Below are positions 11,688-21,326 of a stretch of DNA of 45,708 nucleotides, piece by piece (the first letter of the stretch is position 1; every line of letters begins with the position of its first letter). The notes beneath the pieces were generated by a model. It worked only from the letters and a program-made list of their open reading frames with translations, was not told the DNA's origin and did no database searches. The stretch is from Candidatus Altimarinota bacterium. Its GTDB lineage: Bacteria; Patescibacteriota; Gracilibacteria; BD1-5; UBA2023. Where the stretch lies: the NCBI GenBank assembly GCA_023260135.1, contig JALQWG010000011.1, positions 1 to 45,708 of the forward strand, in the 5' to 3' direction. The position numbers were made by a program, and so were the translations under genes.

Positions 11688-13238
11688 TTATGCTTGAGGA
11701 GACGTATCTTCTTTTTTTGCTGGGACTACTTTAGGAGCAGTCTTTTTCTTTGTTACTGCTGGTTTCTTAGTTGGTTTTGGGGCTACTGTAGTTGTATCTT
11801 CTTTTTTTGCTTGTGCCTTTTGTGGTGCTGAGGGTTTTGATTCAGTTACCTTTTTAGTAGATGCTTTTGCTGATGTTTTCTTGACTGCAATATTCTTTTT
11901 TGCATGCTCGAGAACACTGATCTCATCATAGAGTTCCTCGTTGACTTCTTCGAGTTTCTCTATTTTTCTATCGCGCTTGCGGATGAAGAGCCATGCGAAG
12001 AGTACTATAAATCCTACGAGAACGAGCATACCGTAGTTAAGTGTTTTTGCTATATATGTGTAGCTGACAGATACTGGGAGATCCATAGTTTTTGTGACGT
12101 CTTCTCCTGTTACAGCATCATTGTAGGTGAATTCAACCTTGGCCACGAGAGTTCTATTCATCTTGCGGATGGCGAGCTTCTCCCATGGGTAGATGAATTG
12201 GCCTGATTGTTCAGTGAGTCTCGTATAGTATGACCCTGGGCTCTCGAACTTGATCTCCATCTTGCCCGTTATAGGATCACGTTCCTCATATCCGAATCCA
12301 AGCCAATTAATATTAAATGTTCTCTCGGTATTCGGAAGGACACTTCCACGTTCATCATTGATGGGGAGATAGTCTACTATAGTTTCTCATACATAGACTC
12401 AGTTCTCATCCACGATGGATTGTTTTCATACTTTCTCGAGCTGAGTACCGTTTTCATCGTAGAGATATACTTTTCCGGTTGGACGTACGTGGATATTTCC
12501 ATCATTTTTTACAGGAATCTTGAGTACGAGGTTAAAATCCTCCTTTTCGAGCATTGGCTTATCCCAGAGTGGATTTATCTCCTTCTGTATATCTGCCCAC
12601 ATTGGTGCTCACTTCCAGAGCTTCTGGAGAATCTCATCAATAATGCTCGGTGCACTATTGAGATCTGCATCAACTTGTGGTTCATCGATAAGGATATCTC
12701 CGAGAGATGTGTCCATAGTGATATGTCATGGAACCTTCATCATGTAGAGCATGCCTATACGACGTATCATACCGACAGCATTGGCCCCTGGATCAAGTGT
12801 ATCAGGATTATTGAAAAATATAGCACCATAATGTCCGCCTGGAACGGCTGATGGTGGAACATAGACAGTATATTCTATAGTTTTACTAGATTTTGGCGGA
12901 ACAACAAAAGATGTCTCTCAGTTAATACTAATCCACGTGGAAGAATATATCTGTGAAGGAGTTCATGTGTCAGGTTGTTTTTTGCAGATAGGGGTTCCAT
13001 AGTCGCCGCTTGGTTCACAATCCTCGACAGTCATGTATATCGCGTAGGGTACATCAGAGTTATTGGTGTACTGTACTGTACGTGTTATCGGTGTATTTGG
13101 GAAGGCAGTGAACTCATCGCGAATCGGGGATACTGCCATATCTATACGGCTTCATGCACCAACGGCATATGTTACACCCATGAGCATAGAACTCAGTATG
13201 ATGCCTATAGAGAAGGAACGAATGATATGATAGTTCAT
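11688..13238 (-). CDS. Cell-surface protein with DUF916-like ectodomain and C-terminal membrane anchor
   Basis: 516 aa. A signal peptide (first ~28 residues, ending near TYAVGAG) is followed by an Ig-like region: SPIRDEFTAFPNTPITRTVQYTN, then FVVPPKSSKTIEYTVYVPPSAVPGGHYGAIFF. That layout is typical of DUF916 proteins, which are usually partners of WxL-type surface proteins. Further beta domains, one transmembrane helix (TLNYGMLVLVGFIVLFAWLFI, about residue 410), a short coiled coil and an intracellular Lys/Ala/Pro/Thr-rich tail of about 80 residues complete it. The DUF916 link is by pattern only. It lies downstream of a secreted beta-sandwich protein with a partial terminator between, so a two-component surface unit is likely. 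Confidence 0.78.
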
Positions 13239-13291
13239 AGAGAAAAAACAGTTTTATTCACTCAAAATATACATACTGATGCGGAAAATGC

Positions 13292-13323
13292 AAAAAGTCT
13301 TCTCAAGTTGAGAAGACTTTTTA
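13292..13323 (-). terminator. Intrinsic terminator between the two surface-protein genes
   Basis: A 12-bp perfect stem AAAAGTCTTCTC / GAGAAGACTTTT with loop AAGTT. It lies after the secreted protein gene and 53 nt before the anchored protein start, so it can make the upstream transcript more abundant. Confidence 0.8.
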
Positions 13324-13358
13324 ATATTTTCTTGTAATCTAGAACTAGAAGTTACCAG

Positions 13359-14024
13359 TTACAGTGACAACAACAACGTCATTGTACTGTCCAGCTGGAG
13401 AGTCTGAGCATCTGGCTGAGCAGCTACTGTAAATGTAAAGTCGTCAGTACCTACAGAGAGAGACTGTGGCTTGTTAGATGTGTAGATTGGGTGAGCAGTT
13501 GAGTTATTGTTGACTTCTACCGCTGCCATACCTGCCTGTGTAAATGAGCCAAAAGCAGAGTCTACAGCACCAAGAATCGCAGAAGAGTAGCGGTAGCTAT
13601 CAGCAACTGGATCGTTTACAGTTGTTGCATCATTGATATATGTGTTTGCATCAGATGCATTCTGGAGACCACCATTCGTAGAACGAGCGGTAACAGATGC
13701 TCCATTGATAGCATTCGTACCTACCTCGATATCAACAGAACCACTAGAGTATCCAGCAGGATCGAGATCACCAAGATCAATAACACCACTTCCAGTGATA
13801 ACCATATTGAGTGTTGGCTTCACACGGGCTGTTACAACGAAACCATTTACTACACCCGTAGCTGTACCTGGGAAGGCATCATCCCATACTACATTGGATG
13901 TGAGTCCACCACTTCCGACAACGGAACCTGTACCAATATTAGAGGCAGCGAAAACGCTCGTGGTTGCGAGAGTCATTCCCGCGATGAGAGCTCCAGCGAG
14001 GAGCTTATTTGTATTTGTTCGCAT
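13359..14024 (-). CDS. Secreted beta-sandwich surface/coat-like protein, probable 3' frameshift
   Basis: 221 aa as read. A clear signal peptide (MRTNTNKLLAGALIAGMTLATTSVFA-A) is followed by a Gly/Ser/Thr/Asn/Val-rich beta-sandwich with no Cys and no TGA. It resembles coat-protein-U or pilin-like surface subunits (VKPTLNMVITGSGVIDLGDL, then ASVTARSTNGGLQN). The last 15 residues (LQLDSTMTLLLSL) do not fit. A shift of one base at about 13408 instead gives DSPAGQYNDVVVVTVTGNF and TAG at 13345-13347, the usual final strand of such domains. The true gene is therefore probably 13345-14024 with an indel. Codon use is strongly optimised, suggesting high expression. Its promoter carries a palindrome. 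Confidence 0.85.
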   Translation of the reverse strand: MRTNTNKLLAGALIAGMTLATTSVFAASNIGTGSVVGSGGLTSNVVWDDAFPGTATGVVNGFVVTARVKPTLNMVITGSGVIDLGDLDPAGYSSGSVDIEVGTNAINGASVTARSTNGGLQNASDANTYINDATTVNDPVADSYRYSSAILGAVDSAFGSFTQAGMAAVEVNNNSTAHPIYTSNKPQSLSVGTDDFTFTVAAQPDAQTLQLDSTMTLLLSL

Positions 14025-14057
14025 ATTTGTATTTGGTTAAGTGATATATGCAAGAAT

Positions 14058-14094
14058 ACTTTAGCAGATATTTTTATAGTGTCAAATATTTGAC
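14058..14094 (-). promoter_or_regulatory. Promoter with palindromic operator-like site for the secreted surface protein
   Basis: -35 TTGACA (14080-14085) and a TAAAGT -10-like hexamer (14058-14063), 16-bp spacer. A perfect 14-bp palindrome GTCAAATATTTGAC (14081-14094) overlaps the -35 and could be a repressor site. Confidence 0.5.
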
Positions 14095-14096
14095 AA

Positions 14097-14126
14097 AAAA
14101 ATATCTACATTTTTGTAGATATTTTA
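14097..14126 (-). terminator. Intrinsic terminator of the dTMP-kinase operon
   Basis: AAATATCTACA / TGTAGATATTT stem with T-run on the minus strand, 33 nt beyond the stop of the kinase gene. Confidence 0.75.
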
Positions 14127-14158
14127 TAAATACTCTGTTTTTCCTCGTTCCCAAGAGA

Positions 14159-14929
14159 TTATATAATGGTATCAACTACCTTTTTTTTGAGGATTTCTCG
14201 CGATTCCTTGAGGCTCTTTATTCCATCTATCTCGATATATGGAGATTTTTCATCATGAAATACATCGGTATATGTCTGTATTATCTGTGCCTGAGTCTTG
14301 TGAACGAACTCCTTTTTGTCGTTGCGAGTCATCTTCTTGCCATCTGGTGCATAGACAACTGAATCGATGAAGTGCATAGCAAGGAGAGTTCCTTCGCCTT
14401 TTTTCTTCTTTCCAGACTTTTGGAGCGCTTCTGATTCACGTTTTTGGATACGCTTGATAGATTCGTCTTGGTTGATAGTGATATGGATAGCAATAGCCTT
14501 ATCAAAAAGTTCCTTATATATAGTATTACGCCACCAGAGAAGTCCTGTGCGGAGTTGAGTATCCGACATACCTACCATGAGCCCACGGACGATGAGTGTA
14601 TGGATACCTCTATCGAGTATGACGATTTTATTCTTTTTGAGTGCGGGTATCACCTCTCGTTCCAGGCGGTAGAGGAGATCTGCAGATTGCATGAATACAC
14701 TCGTCTCAGGGAGTATTCTCTCATCGACTTTTTTGAGCGCCTCATTAGCTGCGAGGAAGTCTCCAATAATAGGAGCTGTCTTCCATGAACTCACTACCAC
14801 TTCATGACCTTCTTTTTCGAGAAGTTTTTTGAGTTCGAGAATCTGTGTGGTTTTACCGGAACCATCAGCCCCCTCGAATATCACGAGAGTGCCAGGGAGA
14901 GCATGACAGTTACTAATATTTGGACGCAT
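14159..14929 (-). CDS. tmk: Thymidylate (dTMP) kinase-like protein, copy 1
   Basis: 256 aa P-loop kinase. Walker A is FEGADGSGKTTQ (residues 19-30); the DR motif is ILDRG; a Lys-rich lid region includes SEALQKSGKKKKGEGT. The family phosphorylates dTMP to dTDP. The Lys-rich insert and C-terminal extension make it longer than the usual ~210 aa. A second paralog lies 63 nt upstream, and holB follows beyond that, the common tmk-holB neighbourhood. Which copy carries the housekeeping activity is unclear. It contains no TGA codons, unusual here. ATG 14929 has the same CTCATTCTATG context as the lipoprotein gene at 28667. Confidence 0.85.
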   Translation of the reverse strand: MRPNISNCHALPGTLVIFEGADGSGKTTQILELKKLLEKEGHEVVVSSWKTAPIIGDFLAANEALKKVDERILPETSVFMQSADLLYRLEREVIPALKKNKIVILDRGIHTLIVRGLMVGMSDTQLRTGLLWWRNTIYKELFDKAIAIHITINQDESIKRIQKRESEALQKSGKKKKGEGTLLAMHFIDSVVYAPDGKKMTRNDKKEFVHKTQAQIIQTYTDVFHDEKSPYIEIDGIKSLKESREILKKKVVDTII

Positions 14930-14992
14930 AGAATGAGAATTTAGAGCTTAGAACTTAGGATTTAGAGGGTTTGTGATTTGGAATCTAGAAAA

Positions 14993-15787
14993 CTATTCCT
15001 CATCATAGTAGTGACCCATGAGACGAACATCGTACTTTTTCTTGAAGTACTTTGCAATCTCCTTGATAAAAATAGGAGTAGTCTTATATACTGGAGCCTT
15101 ACCATCTATGACATGCATGCCATTCTGTTCTGCGAGGATATCGTATCATTCGATAACTTTTGTTTGGAATTTTTTGAAACTCTCGATAATATTGTCTGAG
15201 TAACGTACATCCATACCTGCTTCATAGTGCTTGAGGGGATTACGTCCGATAGCGCGCTGTGCTGCTACTTCTACTGGTATACGGAAGTAGAATGCAAGAT
15301 CTGGAACAGGGAAGTAGAGATCATAGAAGGGCTTCAAATGCTCCATCTTAACTCCACGGGCATATCCACGAGCAAGTGCTGTATACATATAACGGTCACA
15401 GAGGACTACCATACCAGCTCGGAGTGCACCACGCATCTCTGTGAGATAGCGCTCGATGAAGTCCGATGCATATATAGTATCAAATACTGCAGCAGGCATG
15501 TTAAGATCTTTTTTCTTAAGTTGCTTCTGCATCTCGTGAATCTTGAGACTCGAGTTCCAGACACTGTGTACACAGAAAAACCCATTGGACTCGAGGAGAT
15601 TTTTTGCTATGAGGAGTTGTGTAGACTTCCCAGATCCATCGGAGCCCTCTACGATAATGAGAGTACCTGGACGATCTTCGGTTGAGAAAAATATTTCTTT
15701 ATTATCTATTTTTTTTGTATCAACACTTCCAGTTTGGGTTGTTTTTACTGGAGTTTTTGGTTTTTTGGAAGGTGTAGGTGTAGGCAT
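14993..15787 (-). CDS. tmk: Thymidylate kinase-like protein, copy 2, with N-terminal extension
   Basis: 264 aa. A Lys/Thr/Pro-rich N-terminal tail (~35 residues) precedes a dTMP-kinase-type P-loop domain. Walker A is VEGSDGSGKSTQ (residues 48-59), the DR motif is LCDRYMYTALARGYARG, and it carries GRNPLKHYEAGMDVRYSD. It diverges clearly from copy 1 while sharing P-loop and DR motifs, so it is an old paralog rather than a recent duplicate. A strong promoter (15807-15835) suggests it heads the kinase operon. An alternative substrate (another nucleoside monophosphate or a polyphosphate-type donor) is possible. Confidence 0.85.
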
Positions 15788-15806
15788 ATGTGAATATTAC
15801 CTATCG

Positions 15807-15835
15807 AATATATGCAAGAACCGCTTCTGAGTCAA
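15807..15835 (-). promoter_or_regulatory. Promoter of the dTMP-kinase pair
   Basis: -35 TTGACT (15830-15835), 17-bp spacer, -10 TATATT (15807-15812), 19 nt before ATG 15787. Confidence 0.7.
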
Positions 15836-16000
15836 CAGAATTGATGTATTTCAATTGGCGTTTTCGCTAAAAGATGTTGTTGATATAATATTTTGTACGG
15901 GCTTTTTCCTTTACTATTCTCTCTATAGAGCCAAATCATATGATACCATGCGGGGTATAAAAATACCCGTAGAGTATATATATTGTGCATAGGTGAATCC

Positions 16001-16043
16001 ATGAGACCCCATGAAACCCCATGAAACCCCATGAAACCCCATG
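16001..16043. repeat. 10-bp tandem repeat with G-quadruplex pattern on minus strand
   Basis: Four consecutive units of ATGAAACCCC (first unit ATGAGACCCC) plus a terminal ATG. The minus strand reads as four GGGG runs separated by 6-nt loops, a regular G4 motif. It lies in the 320-bp gap 15788-16107 between holB and the kinase pair, where I see no convincing gene. The rest of the gap is AT-rich sequence plus the promoter above. Confidence 0.9.
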
Positions 16044-16107
16044 ATTCTTTAATTATAAAAAGCTACAATATCTCTATCATGGCTTTTTCTCTGTTTTTGT
16101 GCAAATA

Positions 16108-16785
16108 TTATCTCAGGAAAACGAAATCGAGGACGTTGCGCGGAGACTCGTTCGTGGTGAAGAGGTACATGAGTCACTTCTCGATAGCATCTATCTGTTC
16201 TGTAGTCTCTGCATGACTCAGCGCGAGTGAGAGTAGGCTCACTGCTTGTTCTCGTGTAGGCTTTGCTCCATGGAGGTACTCGATGAGGGTGTCTGGTTTC
16301 CTTCTATAGTATGACTCGATCATTCATGTGGATTCTCTGCTCGGAGGTAACTGGACCTGAGAGAATAGGTCTATTGTTCGCGAATGGATCGTCTCGAGAA
16401 GTGCCTCTCTATTGTCTACGACGAGGAGTATAATGGCATGTTCTGGTGTGTCTTCGAGTACCTTCAGGAGGGCATTCATAGCCTCGAGTGATGCTGTATC
16501 GACTCATACGAGCACATAGAGGTAGCGTCCGCTATAGGATCTCTTGCTTGTATCTGTGATAAACCTACGTACCTCACTGATAGGGAATTCTACCTTGTCC
16601 TCTGGGGTCTGATAGAGAAAAAGTCACTCTCTGTATTCACCCATGAGCTTGTCATAGGAGTCTGCAGTTTTGCCACTCCAAGCCTCGATGAGAGATAGTC
16701 CATCATGGTATGATACAACTGCAGGAGTTGGTGTGAGTTCTCCCGTCCATGTTCGGTAATATCTCTCGAGAGTTGTTCAGAGCAT
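16108..16785 (-). CDS. holB: DNA polymerase III delta'-like subunit (HolB-like)
   Basis: 225 aa. The centre matches the AAA+ clamp-loader core of HolB/DnaX: TASLEAMNALLKVLEDTPEHAIILLVVDNREALLETIHSRTIDLF (about residues 95-140), containing the conserved NALLKxLEEP-like stretch and the SRT sensor region. No N-terminal P-loop is visible, as allowed for the non-catalytic delta' subunit. The protein is shorter than usual (~300 aa). It should be part of the clamp loader that places the sliding clamp on DNA. Proximity to tmk genes is a common bacterial arrangement. TGA-Gly codons occur five times. Confidence 0.8.
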
Positions 16786-16845
16786 TTTTTCTTGTAATAT
16801 ATTGAGATTGTGTATAATCAGATTTGTATTTTTCTCAAGTTTTTT

Positions 16846-17868
16846 ATGCGTGCACGTCTCAGTGCTCTCCTCTTCCTCGTGCTAATGATTGCCATTCCAG
16901 GACTCGTATACTGGTATTTTTTCATGAAGAATACTGCGAGTGTAGAATTCATCATCGCAGACGGTGTCGAGTTCACTGTTGTACTTGATGGGAATATACA
17001 GAACGAGTCACTTCCTCTCGCGGACAATCTCATCCATATAGAGCGTACATGTATCGGACGCTGTCGTATCGAACCCATAGCACCAATAGCATATACCCTG
17101 ACACTCTCGAGTACTGGGAAGACGAGTATATCAGATACACTCGAGATATGAATCGGAGAAGATATCAGCCGTATCTATACGCTCACCGATGATATCGTCA
17201 TCGTACCTGTCGAGATAACTCTCAGGCATGATGATACACTCGGTAATGTCCTCCTCGCCAATGCACAAAAAAAAGACACCTCTCGTGACTATCTCCTCAT
17301 CGGAGTTGATAGAGACAATACTGTCTATGCAGACCGTAGATGACAGAATACACGTGATATAGGTATCCTGACACTCGATGGATTCGCGCCAAAGTGGAAG
17401 GTACCAGAAGGTGTGGGAGAACTCTCTCTCGATATCACGGGTGAGTACTTCATAGCATCTCTCTATAGGGATAAGTCTATTCTCATAACTCGCGACTTCA
17501 CGCGTGTCTATGAACTCCCGATATCTGGAGTTCTCTCTTACATACCATGACGAGAAGAGAAGATTCTCACAAATTCTGGGGTGCTCCTCTGAATCCGATC
17601 CGCATATGGAGAAAATCCCAGATTCTCTGATTGGATAGATGTATCAGACACTATGCGTATCGGATATATAGATGGCGATGATACTACTCGACTCGCACTC
17701 TCTGGGCAGACTCCTGGAACACCCCTCCTTCTCATCTATAATCGTGAGACACACAATACATCGGTCCTCCGCAAGTGACTTGATATAGTGTGGATGTTCT
17801 CTATTGGTGATGTTCCAGTTTTTCTCGATAGTGCAGGCAAGGTATGGGAAATACAGTATAAAAAATAA
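16846..17868 (+). CDS. Membrane-anchored extracytoplasmic repeat protein
   Basis: 340 aa, no family recognised. An N-terminal anchor helix (residues 5-24, LSALLFLVLMIAIPGLVYWYFF) precedes a beta-rich ectodomain. A CIGRCRIEP loop with two cysteines sits early, and repeating propeller-like strands follow (DYLLIGVDRDNTVYADR, GEYFIASLYRDKSILITRD, PVFLDSAGKVWEIQ). The topology suggests one membrane pass with the bulk outside. Stop TAA is 3 nt before the tatD start, so the two are co-transcribed. The ATG at 16846 is preferred over an upstream in-frame GTG because it starts right at the anchor helix. Confidence 0.78.
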
Positions 17869-17871
17869 AAT

Positions 17872-18726
17872 ATGATATTTGACACACATGCACACTGCTA
17901 CTGGGATACAATCATTCCTCGTATCGATGAGGTAGTAGAGACTATGGAGCAAAACTGAGTTGTAAAAGCAACACAGATAGGCTGCGATATCTCTACCTCA
18001 GAGAAGGCTATAGCACTCGCACAGAGATTCCCGTGAGTGTTTTATGCTAGTGTCTGACTCCATCCTGAGACAGCACAAGACGAGTGAACAATGAATAATG
18101 AAGAATGAAGAATAATCTTATCCTGACTTGAAAAACTCATACAAGATAATCGTGATGTTGTAGTGGCTGTAGGGGAGTGCGGATTTGATTTTCACTATAT
18201 AGATGGAACGGATGGTGGGAAAATCCCAGCAAATCTGAGCAATCTCTCTCAAAAAGCCCTCGAGCAGATAGAAAATCAGAAATACTGGTGGCTCGAACAA
18301 TGGAAGCTCGCACAAAAATACCATCTCCCCCTCATCATCCATACCCGTGATGCACGAGAGGCAACACTTGATTTTATGCAGGAAAACAATATCAACCGAT
18401 GCGTGATGCACTGTTTTTCTGAGGATCTCGATTTTGCTCGTATGCTCCTTGATTTTTCTCCAGAGATATACTTCTCATTCTCGGGGATACTGACATACAA
18501 AAAATCTGAAAAAATCCAGGAAGCCGCAAAAAATATCCCCTTAAACCGGATTCTCGTCGAGACAGATGCTCCATTCCTCGCACCACAGTCAGTCCGTGGA
18601 CAAGTCAACGAGCCTACATATACACGCTATATACTCGAGAAGCTCGCAGAACTCAGATGAGTGTGAGTTGATGAGATAGAAGATCTAATATATGAGAATT
18701 CTCTGAGATTCTACGGAATCAAATAA
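17872..18726 (+). CDS. tatD: TatD-family metal-dependent deoxyribonuclease
   Basis: 284 aa TIM-barrel hydrolase. Metal ligands visible in order: DTHAH (residues 4-8), GECGFD (Glu near residue 103), IIHTRDA, VMHCFS and ETDAPFLAP. TatD proteins are 3'-5' exonucleases/DNases in DNA repair and turnover. A low-complexity stretch near residue 70 (EGTMNNEEGRI) is encoded by a short AATGAAGA reiteration and extends a normally short loop. It starts 3 nt after the membrane-anchored repeat protein and ends at a terminator shared with pilT. Confidence 0.95.
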
Positions 18727-18751
18727 AAACCTTCATAGCTGAAGGTTTTTT
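18726..18751. terminator. Bidirectional intrinsic terminator
   Basis: AAAAACCTTCA / TGAAGGTTTTT stem with TAGC loop between convergent tatD and pilT. Confidence 0.85.
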
Positions 18752-18753
18752 GA

Positions 18754-19800
18754 TTACATGAGGTCGTTGGTGAAGAATCATCTATATGACTTCTCTTCTA
18801 CTACTCACTTCTCACGGAGGAGTGCTGCATAGTGCTTCATCGTGATCATGCCATCCTCAGATGCTGTCTCGATAACGTTCGGTATCTGGAGAAGGTCTCA
18901 CTTGCTGATGAGGTTACGGATGGCACTATTGGTAAACATAATCTCACGGATAGCGATACGTCCATCTGTATCAGATCGTGATATGAGTCTCTGTGAGAGA
19001 ACACCGAGGAGTGAGTCAGCGATACGAGTACGTACCTGTTGCTCTATCTCAGATGGGAAGAATTGTATCATACGACTGATAGTCTGAGCACTGCCAGATG
19101 TATGGAGTGTCGAGAATACGAGGTGTCCAGTCTCGGCGAGTGAGAGAGCAATCTCCATAGTCTCTGCATCACGTATCTCACCAATCATGATGATATCTGC
19201 ATCTTCACGCATCGCAGCACGGATGGCATGAGTGAACGAGAGTGTATCACGTCCGATCTCACGTTGAGAGATGATGGATTTTTTGTTGTGAAAAATATAT
19301 TCAATTGGGTCCTCGATCGTGATAATATGTTCTGATCGAACCTCATTGATAGCGTCGAGCATGGATGCCATAGTCGTCGATTTACCAGAGCCAGTTGGAC
19401 CTGTTACGAGAAAAAGTCCTTGTTGAGACTGGAGAATCTTTCCGACACTTTTTGGGATACCAAGTTCTATGAGATTCGGCATCTTGTCTGATATGCGACG
19501 GAGTGCTATACCAATCTTGTTCATGTACATGTAGGCATTGCCTCGATAGGAGGTTCCATCAGTATAGACATACCCGAAGTCGAGTTCGAGATTGTTTTTA
19601 AAATACGATATACGCTCCTTCTTTTTATTCAAAAAATGATACAAGAAGTCAAACATATCAATACGTGTTGGACGTACTGGGTTACTGCTTGGTCCGAGTT
19701 GTCACTCTATACGGAGAACGAGTGGTTCTCATTCCTTGATGTGGATGTCGGATGCGCCTTTTTCGACGCATTCTGCGAGGAGGGTTTCGATGAGGGTCAT
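18754..19800 (-). CDS. pilT: Type IV pilus retraction ATPase PilT
   Basis: 348 aa secretion-superfamily ATPase. An N-terminal ASDIHIKEGEPLVLRIEG stretch is followed by Walker A GPTGSGKST, the Asp box ITIEDPIE, Walker B ADIIMIGEIRD and the His box ETGHLVFSTLHTSG. These match PilT, which depolymerises type IV pili for twitching and DNA uptake. The GEP glycine and three others are TGA-encoded. No other pilus gene is in the window, so the pilus system would be scattered. ATG 19800 is the first codon giving the conserved N-terminus. Confidence 0.94.
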
Positions 19801-19875
19801 ATGAGAAAAATAATCTACTATTATGCTAGCACTATCTCATCAAAAACTCAAAAAAAAATCTCTGTACAAATTGAG

Positions 19876-19903
19876 TATAGAGTATTTAGTATAGAGTATT
19901 TAG
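19876..19903. repeat. Tandem 14-bp repeat, dispersed low-complexity motif
   Basis: TATAGAGTATTTAG occurs twice in tandem here and again at about 44511-44524 before the ABC transporter, each time followed by TTTTTAG. Related TAGAGTATAGAG text lies near 30695. It is intergenic in each case. Confidence 0.75.
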
Positions 19904-19911
19904 TTTTTTAG

Positions 19912-19933
19912 TAAAAAAGACCCAAGTAGGGTC
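19912..19933 (-). terminator. Intrinsic terminator of the His/Gly-rich gene
   Basis: AGACCC / GGGTCT stem, loop about TACTT, followed by six T on the minus strand. Confidence 0.65.
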
Positions 19934-19938
19934 TCATA

Positions 19939-20130
19939 CTAGTGATGATCATCATGTCCGTGTCCTCCACCTCCACCAGACTCAAAAAGTCCCATGAAAA
20001 GACCGGAGAACATTCCTCCCATCTGTGATCCAGCATTGCCTGCAGCTCCGAATCCTGAGAGCACTCCACCTCACTTGTTACCACCTCCCCCTCCATGACC
20101 ATGTCCATGATCGTCGTGTCCACCTGACAT
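19939..20130 (-). CDS. His/Gly-rich small protein, probable metal binder
   Basis: 63 aa and visible only with UGA as Gly. The N-terminus is GGHDDHGHGHGGGGGN and the C-terminus GGGGGHGHDDHH, a near mirror image. Between them is a Gly/Met/Phe hydrophobic segment (VLSGFGAAGNAGSQMGGMFSGLFMGLFE) that could insert in or lie on a membrane. Clustered His-Asp-His motifs suggest Zn, Ni or Cu binding. It has its own terminator and sits between pilT and a metallophosphoesterase, all on the minus strand. No family is recognised. The other frames at this place give implausible proteins. Confidence 0.7.
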
Positions 20131-20195
20131 ATAGATAAATATTAGGAATTAAACGAAAGTCTCGTGACTTTACTTATGTATTTTAACATAATTAT

Positions 20196-21326
20196 TTATT
20201 TTTGCAATAGTTCTATGATAACTATCTCACTCTGTGTACCAACTCGCATCGGAGGTCACCATGTTCCAACTCCACTCGATGTATAGATGTTATAGTCTCA
20301 GAGAGTCGAGAGTCCGTAGTGAAAACGTCAGAATGCTATATATGTGAGGAGGCTATATGGCCAGAGCTGTCACTTGTGCGTATGCCCGCAGAGCTCCAGC
20401 TTGATACCTGTTTTTGATATTTTTTTTATCTGATATGGTGTATGATAGATGAGTATAGATGCAGCATCTCTATCATATCCTGGAAGTGTGAGGATGGTAC
20501 TCGCTATATCCTTGTGCTCTCCAGGTTCTGGATAGTCGATACCAATGATATCGAGCCCATCGAGAGTTATCCTCTCATCTCTGAGTATGCGGGTCGGTGT
20601 ATGTCCGAGAGCGCGGAATGCTCGCTCAACTCCGAGATACGTCTCATGATTGCCATCTGCATATACGATACCATGACTTGCAGTCACTTCACCGAGTGGA
20701 TCGAGGAGGTGCTCCAGGCGTCCGTCCATCCCGTCGAAGAGGTCTCCTGCGATACAGAGGAGTTCTACATTTTCAGCATTAATTTTCTTCACGATATTGC
20801 GGAGATACTTGGCTCTATTGATATGTCCGATGTGCACATCAGATATGAGTGCGATTTTTTTCTTGTGCCAATTTGCTGGGAGATTTTTGATGCTGACAGA
20901 TATATTTTTGATAACAGTGTCTTTTGCTCTATAGAGTCCATATCCAGAGAGGCTGAGGGCTGATATCACAGTGATGAATCCGATGAACGGTATCGGTACG
21001 TGTATCCCAAAATACTCAAGAAAATATATTCCTATCCACATGGTAAATACTGCGAGTGAGAGGAAATGAATAAAGCCGAGCCATACGGATGCTATATAAT
21101 AGAGTCTCCGAGTGAATCGTGTATCATGGTAGCTTGCTATCCAGGTCGAGAGAAAAAAGAGAATCGAGAGCACTGTAAAAATCCCGAATGTAATGCTGGT
21201 TCCGAGAAGTCAGAGTCCGAGAAAATGTACTATAGAGTATGCGAGAAAATAATGCACTCCTGTCAGGAATCCCTGGATAAGGAGTACAAATATCGTCATT
21301 GCAAATATGTTGGTTGGTCGGTGCAT
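20196..21326 (-). CDS. Membrane-associated metallophosphoesterase (YkuE/YaeI-like)
   Basis: 376 aa. About four N-terminal transmembrane helices (residues 5-115) precede a calcineurin-like phosphoesterase domain. The metal motifs appear in order: ISDVHIGH, AGDLFDG, GNHETY, IYHTPY and CGHTHKGQ (last Gly = TGA). YkuE/YaeI-like proteins cleave phosphodiesters of membrane lipids or UDP-sugars; the substrate is not predictable here. The ATG at 21326 lies directly after the terminator hairpin of the AAA gene, so a separate promoter or read-through must drive it. Confidence 0.92.

Noticed and set aside
15832-16032. 66-aa minus-strand ORF over the G4 repeat
   Set aside because: Its start is the tandem repeat itself and its sequence shows no domain or promoter.
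16001-16043. CRISPR array
   Set aside because: 10-bp units are contiguous with no spacers and no cas genes.
20442-20963. 173-aa plus-strand ORF
   Set aside because: Antisense to the phosphoesterase catalytic domain; no recognisable features.
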